Origin: CAYNWT01 sp964450955
GTDB taxonomy: Bacteria; Planctomycetota; Planctomycetia; Planctomycetales; Planctomycetaceae
Length of the DNA: 64,000 nucleotides
Direction: 5' to 3'
Assembly (NCBI GenBank): GCA_964450955.1
Contig: CAYVFI010000011.1
Location: 1-64,000, forward strand
Shown: one piece after another, positions 26,275-35,325 of the stretch
Layout of the letters: each line of letters starts with the position of its first letter
Numbering within the stretch: position 1 is the stretch's first letter
Translations under genes and position numbers: made by a program
The notes under the pieces: generated by a model
Told to the model about the DNA's origin: nothing
What the model saw: the letters and a program-made list of their open reading frames with translations, nothing else
Databases searched by the model: none

Positions 26275-26940
26275 ATGGAAGGCTACGATGTTAAGATTCC
26301 TCTGCCCGTTCCCCGTTTGATGGAGCAAGCGATGGGCCTGCTTGCCGCTTTATTTGGTCTGAAGAAAACGAAGGTCAAGGAAGAACCTGACCGCGTGTGG
26401 ATGACGGCGGAAACCAAGTTTGCCGAGGTCCTGTACGATCTGCGAACACGAACCACAAAGTCGGCCGCAGCCGTTTTGCTGGTGGCCCATTTCGACGATG
26501 TGCGACGCCAGTTGGAGTCAATCACGACGGAAGAATTCCCGGTGCCCGTACGATTGGTTCGAGCCAGCGATCTGAACCCAAGTGTCGCGGCTGAGATGGA
26601 TTTGGAGTCTGCGTCAATTGATATCATCTGCGCCGACCGGCACCCGATTTATTCAATCGACCAAGGCGTCTCCGAGTTCGCTGAAGCGCTGAGTTGCAAG
26701 TGTCGCGTGATTCGCCACATGTCATTCGAAGATGCGTTGATCCGGCGGTTCGTCGATCCAGACTTAATCCGGCGACTGGGCATCCGGGATACGGAGAGCC
26801 TGCAAAACGGGATGATCTCCCGCCGAATCCGTAGTGCCCAGCGGCGAGTCGAATCGTTAACGGTAACCAACATCGCCACCGATTCGGCCGAAGAGTGGTT
26901 CCAGGCGAACTGTCCTGAGATGAAGCCGGTCGTGAACTAG
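26275..26940 (+). CDS. Conserved hypothetical protein
   Basis: 221 residues, family not recognised. It begins MEGYDVKIPLPVPRL, has one moderately hydrophobic stretch (MGLLAALFGL) and an alpha/beta middle (SAAAVLLVAHFDDVRRQLE, SIDIICADRHPIYSIDQGV). No catalytic motif is visible. A GGAGG lies only one base before the ATG, too close for normal use, so the start could be the ATG at 26320. It is divergent from the vWA gene and lies 81 bases before the helicase start, so it may be expressed with the helicase. Confidence 0.6.
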   Translation: MEGYDVKIPLPVPRLMEQAMGLLAALFGLKKTKVKEEPDRVWMTAETKFAEVLYDLRTRTTKSAAAVLLVAHFDDVRRQLESITTEEFPVPVRLVRASDLNPSVAAEMDLESASIDIICADRHPIYSIDQGVSEFAEALSCKCRVIRHMSFEDALIRRFVDPDLIRRLGIRDTESLQNGMISRRIRSAQRRVESLTVTNIATDSAEEWFQANCPEMKPVVN

Positions 26941-27021
26941 CGGCCGCGAGAACGGACAAAGCTGTCTGGTTCCGCACGCGAAAGTCAGTCACACTCATGC
27001 GGCGGGCCACGGTTATCCGAT

Positions 27022-29910
27022 TTGAATCCTGTGACAGACTCATTTCCGCCAATCTATTTCGACGGCACGCTTCGCCCTTCACAGGTCGATGTTGCAAAGA
27101 TCGCGCGTGAGCAATTGGAACGCGGCGAACGCCGGCTGCACATTGTGGCTCCGCCTGGTTCTGGCAAGACGGTCGTCGGTTTGTACTTATGGGCCGAATG
27201 TGTGAAGCGACCGGCGCTGGTTCTTTCACCAAACTCAGCCATCCAGGCACAATGGGCAGCACGGACCAGTTTGTTCAAGCGACGGGACGAGGTGGATATT
27301 GCTCCCGACGTCAGCACGTCGCCAAAGCAGCCCGGCCTGCTGACTTCGCTAACGTACCAGTCCGTCACGATGCCCGCCGGCGCCAGCGACGAACTCGACG
27401 CGCGAGCCACGGATCTTTGGATTGACGTCCTCCTGGACAACGATCAAGCAGACAGCCCCGACGCTGCTGAAATTTGGATCAACGATCTACGGCTTCATAA
27501 CCCTGACTACTACAACCAGCGATTGGGGCACTACCGCAAGCGTGTTCGAGACGATGATGCCATCTCCGGGCAGGCGATCGAATCGCTCCATCAGTCCGCG
27601 CAGTCGACTTTGGAACGATTGAAGGACGCGGACATCGGCTTGCTTATCCTGGACGAGTGCCATCATTTGATGGGACATTGGGGTCGCGTGTTGGCGGAGG
27701 TTGGTGAGTACTTTGGGAACCCGGTTATCGTCGGACTCACTGCCACGCCGCCCGATCGTGGCGGTAAGAAGCAGTATGACATTGATCGATACGATGAATT
27801 CTTCGGCAGCATCGATTACGAAGTGCCTGTTCCGGCCGTTGTGAAGGACGGGTTCCTCGCACCGTACCAGGACCTCGCATATTTCGTGCGACCGACCAGC
27901 GACGAACTTGCCTACATCGCAAAAGCCGACGAACAGTTTGAAAACATCGTCCGCGATCTATGCGCACCGCGGACGGCTCCACAGTCGGACGTCGTTGATG
28001 AACCGGCTGAACCTGCGCCACCGACCGATGGTCAGCAGCCAGTAGAGATCGATCCGTCAGAACCTGAAACTCGCGAGTCGTTGCTGGACTGGCTGTCGCG
28101 TGTTCTCACAGAAAAGCGAACACCAACCGGAGTGGTCAAAGACTGGCGAGCGTTTCACCGGCGCGACTCAGAATTCGCGGCCGCGGCGGTTCGGTTCCTC
28201 ACGCGGCACGAGATTGAACTGCCGCCGGATGTGCCGTACATCCCCATGACGCCCGATGACGACGACGAAGAAATGCTGATCACCGTGTTCGATCGGTATG
28301 TGCGTCACTGCCTCCGGCGTTCTCCGCATGCCGACGATCACCAACTGGCAGAGCTTGCGATCGATCGACTACGGCTGCTGGGCGTTCAGATAACCGACAC
28401 CGGACACCGACCCTGCGCGTCTCCTGTATCGCGCGTCATCGCTTACACGCAAAGCAAAACGGATGCGTTGCTGCCGATTCTGTCTGCTGAGATGGATTTG
28501 CTGGGCAACGATTTGCGTGCGGTCGTGATCGCAGATTACGAAAAGACATCGGCTATAAGCGCTGAGGTCGCTCATCTGCTGGATTCTGAAGCGGGCGGCG
28601 CGGTGGCAGCGTTCCGGCGCATTCTTTCTGAACCGAAAACCAATGAACTTGATCCCGTGTTGCTTACGGGCGCGACGGTTCTTGTGGATTCGGATTTATC
28701 GGAACGGCTCATTTTCGAAGCCGGAATGTGGCTTGAGCAACGCGGGATGTTTGTCGAACTGAAACGAACCACCAAAGATGGCTTCTGCATCATCTCCGGC
28801 AGCGGCAAAGACTGGTGCCCTCGAGTTTACGTGGAACTGCTGACTGAAATGTTCCAACGCGGGCTGACCAGGTGCCTTGTCGGAACGCGAGGCTTACTGG
28901 GTGAAGGCTGGGACGCGAACACAATCAACGTGCTCATCGATCTATCCACCGTCACGACATCAATGACCGTCAACCAACTGCGCGGTCGTTCGATTCGCCT
29001 GAACCCGAAAGACCCCGACAAACTTTCCAACAACTGGGACGTCGTCTGCATCGCACCGGAGTTTACAAAAGGACTGGACGACTATCATCGGTTCATCCGC
29101 AAACACAAAACGGTGTTCGGTATCTGCGACGACGGAGCGATTGAAAAAGGAGTCGGCCACGTTCATGCGGCGTTCACTGAATTGAAGCCCGAACTGCTGG
29201 ACGGTTCCGTCTCGGCTCTCAACGCCGACATGCTGGAACGCGCAACACGGCGCGAACATGTTTATAAGCAGTGGAAGATCGGCGAACCGTATTCTGCCGA
29301 ACCAATCAAGGCCGTTGAGATACGTAGTCGGACCGGTTCGAAACCAGATGACTCAGGGCCACTTCCGCTGCCGCCATTCAAAGGCGTGCATGAACCGTGG
29401 ACCAGAAAATCCCTGGCACTGGCGGTCGGCGAAGCGGTGCTGGCCGCGCTGTACGAAACAAAACAGCTGGCAGGCGCATGGCCGGTTCATGTGTCCGAAC
29501 GTGATGGCGGTTTTGTTCGCGTATTCCTTGAGAACGCTGGCGAGGAAGACGCTGAGACGTTTTCCGTTGCGTTCCGAGAAGCAATGGGGCCCCTTTCGAA
29601 TCCTCGCTATGTGATTCCGCGATCAGTGGACTTCCCAAAACAATCGTTCTTCAAAAGATTCCTGCCATCCGTCATCCGCAGGTTTTTTGAAACTCGCGAT
29701 CGCCAGATGGCAATGCTGCACGCGGTTCCGTCCGCTTTGGCCACCAAACGCGAAGTCGTTGACGTATATCAAAAGTACTGGAACCAGTTTGTGAGCCCGG
29801 GCGAAGCGGTGTACTCTAAGAACAAAGACGGCGAATCAATGATCAGCGACGCTAATCGTGACGGTCATCTTCCCGACGCCGTTGTCCACGACAAAGAGAT
29901 CTTCATGTGA
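27022..29910 (+). CDS. Large superfamily 2 DEAD/DEAH-type helicase
   Basis: 962 residues. Motif I is APPGSGKT (about 46), motif II is LDECHH (about 211), motif III resembles GLTATPP (about 238), and the C-terminal RecA lobe has GTRGLLGEGWD (about 625) and motif VI QLRGRSIR (about 650). Thus it is an ATP-driven SF2 helicase or translocase. A 200-residue insert between the lobes and about 250 residues of extra C-terminus are unassigned and may bind nucleic acid or partners. No nuclease or methylase motif is seen. Start is TTG at 27022 or GTG at 27031. The next gene overlaps its stop (GTGA), so the two are coupled. Confidence 0.8.
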   Translation: MNPVTDSFPPIYFDGTLRPSQVDVAKIAREQLERGERRLHIVAPPGSGKTVVGLYLWAECVKRPALVLSPNSAIQAQWAARTSLFKRRDEVDIAPDVSTSPKQPGLLTSLTYQSVTMPAGASDELDARATDLWIDVLLDNDQADSPDAAEIWINDLRLHNPDYYNQRLGHYRKRVRDDDAISGQAIESLHQSAQSTLERLKDADIGLLILDECHHLMGHWGRVLAEVGEYFGNPVIVGLTATPPDRGGKKQYDIDRYDEFFGSIDYEVPVPAVVKDGFLAPYQDLAYFVRPTSDELAYIAKADEQFENIVRDLCAPRTAPQSDVVDEPAEPAPPTDGQQPVEIDPSEPETRESLLDWLSRVLTEKRTPTGVVKDWRAFHRRDSEFAAAAVRFLTRHEIELPPDVPYIPMTPDDDDEEMLITVFDRYVRHCLRRSPHADDHQLAELAIDRLRLLGVQITDTGHRPCASPVSRVIAYTQSKTDALLPILSAEMDLLGNDLRAVVIADYEKTSAISAEVAHLLDSEAGGAVAAFRRILSEPKTNELDPVLLTGATVLVDSDLSERLIFEAGMWLEQRGMFVELKRTTKDGFCIISGSGKDWCPRVYVELLTEMFQRGLTRCLVGTRGLLGEGWDANTINVLIDLSTVTTSMTVNQLRGRSIRLNPKDPDKLSNNWDVVCIAPEFTKGLDDYHRFIRKHKTVFGICDDGAIEKGVGHVHAAFTELKPELLDGSVSALNADMLERATRREHVYKQWKIGEPYSAEPIKAVEIRSRTGSKPDDSGPLPLPPFKGVHEPWTRKSLALAVGEAVLAALYETKQLAGAWPVHVSERDGGFVRVFLENAGEEDAETFSVAFREAMGPLSNPRYVIPRSVDFPKQSFFKRFLPSVIRRFFETRDRQMAMLHAVPSALATKREVVDVYQKYWNQFVSPGEAVYSKNKDGESMISDANRDGHLPDAVVHDKEIFM

Positions 29911-30254
29911 AGGCCGAGCGCGACAACCAAAACCCGTACAGCTCAACGGACCTCGACCAGCAGACGGTTTCTAACACGCAGGCCACAACAACAGCCAGCG
30001 GACGGTTCTGGGCGACACTGCTTATCGTGCTATCGGGGTTTCGAGCGTTCGCCCTGGTACCTCAAACCAACTCCGTCGCTAACCCGCGCGGGCATGAAGT
30101 CGCGATGGCACAGTTGATTGCAGCAGCCATCGCATTCGTCCTTGCTTGCGGCGCGTGGTGCTTAAGGGGATCTGACTCGAACCACAAATCGTGGGGGCGG
30201 TTGTCGCTTGGGCTTAGTGGATTCATCTTTGTATTGTCACTGCTGATAATCTGA
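29907..30254 (+). CDS. Small membrane protein with NPYSS motif
   Basis: 115 residues from a GTG at 29907 overlapping the helicase stop by four bases. An N-terminal NPYSS motif, common in planctomycete membrane proteins, is followed by a Thr/Gln-rich stretch and three hydrophobic helices (about 33-50, 68-87, 97-114). Function unknown. The overlap with the helicase gene implies co-translation, though a functional link is not proven. Confidence 0.6.
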   Translation: MKAERDNQNPYSSTDLDQQTVSNTQATTTASGRFWATLLIVLSGFRAFALVPQTNSVANPRGHEVAMAQLIAAAIAFVLACGAWCLRGSDSNHKSWGRLSLGLSGFIFVLSLLII

Positions 30255-30297
30255 CGCAAATCAAACGACGCTTCCTTTAGCCCCGACTGTCAGGCCG

Positions 30298-31434
30298 ATG
30301 AACAGTACTGAGTACCTTAAAGAACTGGTCGCGTTCCCTTCGGTGAGTTCCGAATCGAACTCAGCCGTGACCGATTGCATTGAAGACCACCTGAAACGGA
30401 TTGGGTTTCAGACAGAACGCATCGAGTACACCGACCAACGCGGCGTCGCCAAGAGCAATATCGTCGGAAAACTGGGTAGCGGTACCGGCGGACTGGCCTA
30501 CTTCGCCCACTCAGATGTGGTGCCAGCCGATGACTGGTCACACTCAGACGCCGGGCCATGGGTCCCGGTTCTCACCGAAGATCGATTTTACGCGCGGGGC
30601 TCGTGTGACATGAAGGGGTCGCTGTCCTGCATGCTGGCCGCCGCCGAACAGCATGCCGCGCAACATTCCGACGCTTTGAAAGCTCCGTTGTACATTACCG
30701 TGACGGCTGACGAAGAAGTTGGCTACGGAGGCGCGATTGAGGTTGCGGCTCGGTCGAAGTTCTTCGACGAGATGGTCGCAGGCGATGCGAACGGGATCAT
30801 CGGCGAACCGACAACCCTTGAGGTCGTTTACGCCCACAAGGGCTCGGTCGCGATGAAGGCCACCGGGCACGGCGTGGCGGCTCATTCCAGTCAGGCACAC
30901 GGCGTGAACGCCAACCTGAAAATGATTCCGTACCTGTCCGAAATGAAAGCGATGTACGACGAAGTGACGGGCAACCCGGAATGGGAACATTCGGAGTACG
31001 ACCCGTCCGGCGTCAGTTGGAACATCGGCATCAATGACCACACGCACGCCGTGAATATCACGCCGCCTCAAAGCATCTGCACCGTTTACTTCCGCACGAT
31101 GCCTGGCATGGATCCGGAACCGCTGATTGCCAGAGCCCAGGCCGCTGCCGAAGCGAATGGCCTGGATTTTGAAATCATCATCCGTGGCGAACCAATGTAC
31201 GCCGACCGAAACGGTGAGTTCATTCAGGACCTGCTGAAGATCTCCGGGCGACCCGAAGCACACTCAGTCTGCTACGGAACCGACGCCTCAGGCTTCACCA
31301 GACTGCGAAAACTGGCGGTCTACGGACCGGGAAGTATCGAGCAAGCGCACACCGTTGACGAGTGGATCACTTTGGAACAATTAGACGCTGGCGAAGAAGC
31401 CTACGGCCGACTCATTCAGGCCTGGTGCCTGTGA
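30298..31434 (+). CDS. argE: M20-family deacetylase, ArgE-like
   Basis: 378-residue zinc peptidase-family enzyme. Metal and catalytic motifs in order: AHSDVVPAD (about residue 68), GSCDMKGSLSCM (about 100), DEEVGYGGA (about 142, catalytic Glu pair), GEPTTLEVVYAHKG (about 165) and YGTDASGF near the C-terminus (about 325). The dimerisation lid domain lies about 180-290. Sequence fits acetylornithine deacetylase, which makes ornithine for arginine synthesis, but M20 members also include succinyl-diaminopimelate desuccinylases. No other arginine gene adjoins it. It converges on the DUF1549/1553 gene with an 17-base gap. Confidence 0.72.
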   Translation: MNSTEYLKELVAFPSVSSESNSAVTDCIEDHLKRIGFQTERIEYTDQRGVAKSNIVGKLGSGTGGLAYFAHSDVVPADDWSHSDAGPWVPVLTEDRFYARGSCDMKGSLSCMLAAAEQHAAQHSDALKAPLYITVTADEEVGYGGAIEVAARSKFFDEMVAGDANGIIGEPTTLEVVYAHKGSVAMKATGHGVAAHSSQAHGVNANLKMIPYLSEMKAMYDEVTGNPEWEHSEYDPSGVSWNIGINDHTHAVNITPPQSICTVYFRTMPGMDPEPLIARAQAAAEANGLDFEIIIRGEPMYADRNGEFIQDLLKISGRPEAHSVCYGTDASGFTRLRKLAVYGPGSIEQAHTVDEWITLEQLDAGEEAYGRLIQAWCL

Positions 31435-31451
31435 TGACGGGCCGTTGGCGC

Positions 31452-33689
31452 CTAGTGGTTGAACAAGAACTCTTTCGTGTTCAACAGCGCCCAGATTAGA
31501 TCCTGGAAGTTTTGCTGAGCCGCCTTCTTGTCATTCAACGGCTTTCCTTTGGCATCGAGAACCGGTTCGTTCAAATACGCAACCGCTGTCTGAACTTCAT
31601 TCGCCGTTGGCCGCCGCGACAACGTTGTCAGGTAAAGCTCTACAACCTTGTCATCGATCGGGCGTTCCGCGTTCGCCAATTGAGCCGCCCGGCCCGAGCC
31701 GCTTCCAAGTTTGCTTTTGATCTCTCGTGAATTAATCAAGTGCAGACTTTGAGCGAGATTCGACGACTGCACCCGTTCGCACTCGCAGACGCTTTGACTC
31801 TCTGGCCGGCCAAAGACACGCAGGAACTCCGACGACTTGTTGTAGCTGTTATCAGGCAGCGCAACCGCGCGAGTGCCTGGAGGCAAACTGGCAAACCGAG
31901 TCGGCGAACCGGTCGCATCATCAACCGCATCCAGCAACACCTCAGCCGGCAGCCGCCGCGTGTAAAACCGTGAATAGTTCTGGCGATCGACAAGATTGTG
32001 TTTGTTCGGCTGCGCACTTAGCTGGTAGGCATTCGAACGCGTTATCACGCGGACGAGTTCTTTCAGGTCAAACCCACTCTCGATGAAGTGCTTCTCAAGC
32101 GCCGCCAGCAACGCGGGATTTGTCGGCGGATTGGTGTCGCGAATATCGTCTTCCGGTTCAATCAATCCGCGTCGAAAGAAGTGCTTCCAGTAGCGATTGA
32201 CCAGAGCCCTGGCGAAGAACGGGTTCTCCGGCGAACTCATCCAATCAGCCAGCTTAAGCCGCGGATCCTGATCGGCAGTGATCTCACCAACGTCATCACC
32301 CATCGCTGCGGGCCGCAGGTCTTCGCCTGACTTCACATTCTTAGCAGTCGCAATCCCCCGTTTGTGAAAGATAAGATCCTCACCGCGCGTGCCGGTTGGC
32401 TTGCGTCCAACACGCGTAAAGAACGCGGCAAAACTGTAGTAGTCGTCCTGGCTCCAGCGTTCAAACGGATGGTGGTGACACTGAGCACACTGCATGCGAA
32501 CGCCCAGAAACAGCTGGGCAACATCTTCAAGCTGCTGCCTGGGATCCTTGACCCGCTTGTACCAGGCGACGGGCGGATTGCCGACCACAGTGCCAGTCGC
32601 GGCAAGCAGTTCTCGCACGATCTGGTCATACGAAACGTTGGCCAGCAGGCTGTCTCGAATCCACGCATGGAATGCAAAGTTGGAGGTAATGTCGCTGGCG
32701 TCATCACGCCGGTTCTTCAACAGTGGGGTCCACTTCGCGGCAAAGTAGTCTGCGTACTGCGGCGTTTTCAGCAACCGCTCGATAACCAATTCGCGCTTGT
32801 TTGTTTCGGTACTGGTCGCGAAGTCAGTCGCTTCGTTTAGCGTTGGCAATCTTCCCGTGATGTCCAACGTGACACGCCGCAGAAACGTCGCATCGTCCGC
32901 GAGCTCTGACGGCGGAATGCCTATTCGCTTTAGGTTCGCGAAGACATGTTTGTCCAGAAAGTTTTTCGCGTCCGGGAGCCGATCCACCACCGCACCAAGC
33001 GGTACGGAGGCCGAAAATACGGTCGTGCTGGTTCCAAACCGAACCATGATCGCCACGTTGCCGGGTACATCGTGTACCGCGACTAACCCGTTTGCCGAAA
33101 CGCCTGCCATCGCTTCCGAATTGGATTCGAACACCGCAAACTCAGTCACATCCCGACTGGTGTTGTCAGAGTAATTCGCGACGACCTTCAATTGCTGCTG
33201 GCCATTCATCGCAACAACAGCCTCGCGGGGCCGCACTTCGATGCCGGACAAAACGGGTTCGTCGGAACCAGCGAACGCCGCTCCCTGTTCGACCCAACGC
33301 CGAATCACGTCATAGCCGGCCGAATTGCGTTTCAGACGGACCCCACCGCCATGCGGAACCCGGCCGGTCGCTTTACGCAGCAGCAAACTCTTCCGCGGAG
33401 CTGCCAGAGAAATGCGACGGCCTCGAGCTTGCCTGACCAGACTCTCGTAGTCGTCAGCGGGTTCGAAACCAAACAGCGAGAGTTCAAAGCCGTTTTGCCC
33501 CCCGTTCGCTTTGGCATGGCAAGAGCCTGCATTGCAACCCGCTTTGGTAAGAACCGGAACCACATCGTTCACAAAACTGATGTCGCGTTCTTCACCAGCA
33601 GTCGCCGCGCCAACAAACGTAAGCAGAACCAGACCGACGCCTCTAAACGAAGCGCGACGCTGATTGATGTTGGTCGAGGATGGGGCCAC
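31452..33689 (-). CDS. Exported DUF1549/DUF1553 protein
   Basis: 745 residues from a GTG start with a signal peptide (GLVLLTFVGAATAGE). A cysteine motif GCNAGSCHAK (about 52) is followed by a Big2-like Ig domain (about 145-230), DUF1549 (about 245-420, MQCAQCHHHPFERWS) and DUF1553 (about 480-740, NPFFARALVNRYWKHFFRR). Domain order matches the protein at 16911-19334, so the two are paralogues. It follows the DUF1501 gene by 180 bases on the same strand and probably belongs to the same locus. Biochemical role unknown. Confidence 0.82.
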   Translation of the reverse strand: MAPSSTNINQRRASFRGVGLVLLTFVGAATAGEERDISFVNDVVPVLTKAGCNAGSCHAKANGGQNGFELSLFGFEPADDYESLVRQARGRRISLAAPRKSLLLRKATGRVPHGGGVRLKRNSAGYDVIRRWVEQGAAFAGSDEPVLSGIEVRPREAVVAMNGQQQLKVVANYSDNTSRDVTEFAVFESNSEAMAGVSANGLVAVHDVPGNVAIMVRFGTSTTVFSASVPLGAVVDRLPDAKNFLDKHVFANLKRIGIPPSELADDATFLRRVTLDITGRLPTLNEATDFATSTETNKRELVIERLLKTPQYADYFAAKWTPLLKNRRDDASDITSNFAFHAWIRDSLLANVSYDQIVRELLAATGTVVGNPPVAWYKRVKDPRQQLEDVAQLFLGVRMQCAQCHHHPFERWSQDDYYSFAAFFTRVGRKPTGTRGEDLIFHKRGIATAKNVKSGEDLRPAAMGDDVGEITADQDPRLKLADWMSSPENPFFARALVNRYWKHFFRRGLIEPEDDIRDTNPPTNPALLAALEKHFIESGFDLKELVRVITRSNAYQLSAQPNKHNLVDRQNYSRFYTRRLPAEVLLDAVDDATGSPTRFASLPPGTRAVALPDNSYNKSSEFLRVFGRPESQSVCECERVQSSNLAQSLHLINSREIKSKLGSGSGRAAQLANAERPIDDKVVELYLTTLSRRPTANEVQTAVAYLNEPVLDAKGKPLNDKKAAQQNFQDLIWALLNTKEFLFNH

Positions 33690-33869
33690 AGTCGTTTCCG
33701 ATCAAGGCCATAAGGTGGGGCGTCCGCGGCGAACGCAATTGGCGTGACGGGAATAAATCCCGCTGCTTAAGGATACCATGCAAAATGGTCCAGCGGAACA
33801 GGTTCCGCACCGCGGTGAAGGTTCTTCGAAAGGAAACAACGGTTCCCCGCGTTCAAACAACACAGTCGG

Positions 33870-35309
33870 TCAGTTTAGAATGCCCTTCACCACGCGAGCC
33901 TCCTCAACACCGGTGAGTTTCTGATCCAGCCCAAGAAACGGGAAGGTAAGCCGAGTGTGGTCGATACCCAGCTGGTGCAGGATCGTGGCATTGAAGTCAC
34001 GGACATGAACCGGATCCTGAACCACGTTATAGCTGAATTCGTCAGTCGCCCCGTAAGTGATGCCACCTTTTATTCCGCCGCCAGCCATCCAGGTGGTGAA
34101 GCATCGCGGATGATGATCGCGGCCGTAGTTGCCTTTGGTCAGCTTGCCCTGACCAAACGTCGTCCGCCCGAACTCACCACCGAAAACAACAAGGGTGTCA
34201 TCCAACATCCCGCGCTGCTTCAGGTCGCTTAGCAAAGCCATGCATGGCTGATCGACATCGTAAGCCTGCCCTCGCAGTTTCGTCGGCAGGTTACTGTGAT
34301 GGTCCCAACCACGGTGGAACAACTGCACAAAGCGCACATCGCGCTCGACCATCCGCCTTGCCAGCAAACAGTTACGAGCAAACGAACCGCTTTTCTGTAC
34401 CTCCGGGCCGTACAACTCCAGAATGTGTTTTGGTTCGCCGGAAAGATCTGTCAGTTCTGGTACCGAAGCCTGCATCCGAAACGCCATCTCCTGCTGCGCG
34501 ATTGTCGTTTGAATTTCGGGATCGCCCACGTGTTCCAGGTGATCCTGATTCAAGTCCCGCACGAGTTCCAACATCTTGCGGCGACTGGTGCGCGTGACGC
34601 CTTTTGGGTTCGAAAGAAACAACACGGGATCGCCCGATGGCTGGAACGCGACTCCCTGATGTTTCGACGGTAGAAATCCTGAACCCCACAGGCGACTGTA
34701 AAGCGCCTGCACGTTGCCTTTGCCGCCTGTCCAGAATGCAGAACTTAAAACGACAAAGTCCGGCAGATTGCGGTTCATTCTGCCAAGCCCGTAGCTCAGC
34801 CACGCGCCCATGCTGGCTTTGCCCGGAATCTCTGACCCGGTGCAGAACAACGTCTTGCCTGGATCGTGATTAATTGCGTCTGTATGCGTGGATTTGATCA
34901 GGCACAGGTCATCCGCCATCTTCGACAAGTGTGGCAGTAGTTCGCTCATCTGCAGACCACTACTGCCCTGCGGCGCGAATTTAAAAATCGTCGGCGCCAC
35001 AAGCTGCTGCTGGCCCTTCGTCATCGCGGTCACACGCTGGCCGTTGCTTACGCTCTTTGGAAGCGGTTTGTTGAACTGCTTGTGCAAGTCAGGCTTATAA
35101 TCGAACAAATCAATCTGACTTGGCGCGCCTGCCATGAACAGAAAGATGACCCGCTTCGCCCTGGCTGGAAAGTGCTGCCCCGCCGGAGAACCCGGCCCTG
35201 CCTGGGCACGACCATTCAAAGCACCAAACGCCGCCGCGCCCAATCCCATTGCGGACCCGCTAAGAAATTGCCGTCGCGGAAGATGATGTGAATCGGTGCG
35301 TGCATTCAT
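33870..35309 (-). CDS. Tat-exported DUF1501 protein
   Basis: About 479 residues from the ATG at 35309. The N-terminus carries a Tat signal with twin arginine (PRRQFLSG, then GLGAAAFGALNGRAQA). DUF1501 shows sulfatase/alkaline-phosphatase-like folds: RVIFLFMAGAPSQIDLFDY, HPDAINHD-like metal-binding regions, and VVFGGEFGRTT and GRDHHPRCF near the C-terminus. An in-frame start at 35348 would overlap the preceding gene and precede the Tat signal, so 35309 is preferred (CTGGAA upstream). It lies 16 bases after the PSD1/DUF1549 gene, the standard planctomycete arrangement of paired genes of unknown function. Confidence 0.85.
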   Translation of the reverse strand: MNARTDSHHLPRRQFLSGSAMGLGAAAFGALNGRAQAGPGSPAGQHFPARAKRVIFLFMAGAPSQIDLFDYKPDLHKQFNKPLPKSVSNGQRVTAMTKGQQQLVAPTIFKFAPQGSSGLQMSELLPHLSKMADDLCLIKSTHTDAINHDPGKTLFCTGSEIPGKASMGAWLSYGLGRMNRNLPDFVVLSSAFWTGGKGNVQALYSRLWGSGFLPSKHQGVAFQPSGDPVLFLSNPKGVTRTSRRKMLELVRDLNQDHLEHVGDPEIQTTIAQQEMAFRMQASVPELTDLSGEPKHILELYGPEVQKSGSFARNCLLARRMVERDVRFVQLFHRGWDHHSNLPTKLRGQAYDVDQPCMALLSDLKQRGMLDDTLVVFGGEFGRTTFGQGKLTKGNYGRDHHPRCFTTWMAGGGIKGGITYGATDEFSYNVVQDPVHVRDFNATILHQLGIDHTRLTFPFLGLDQKLTGVEEARVVKGILN

Positions 35310-35325
35310 ATCGCGTTCCAGAGAA

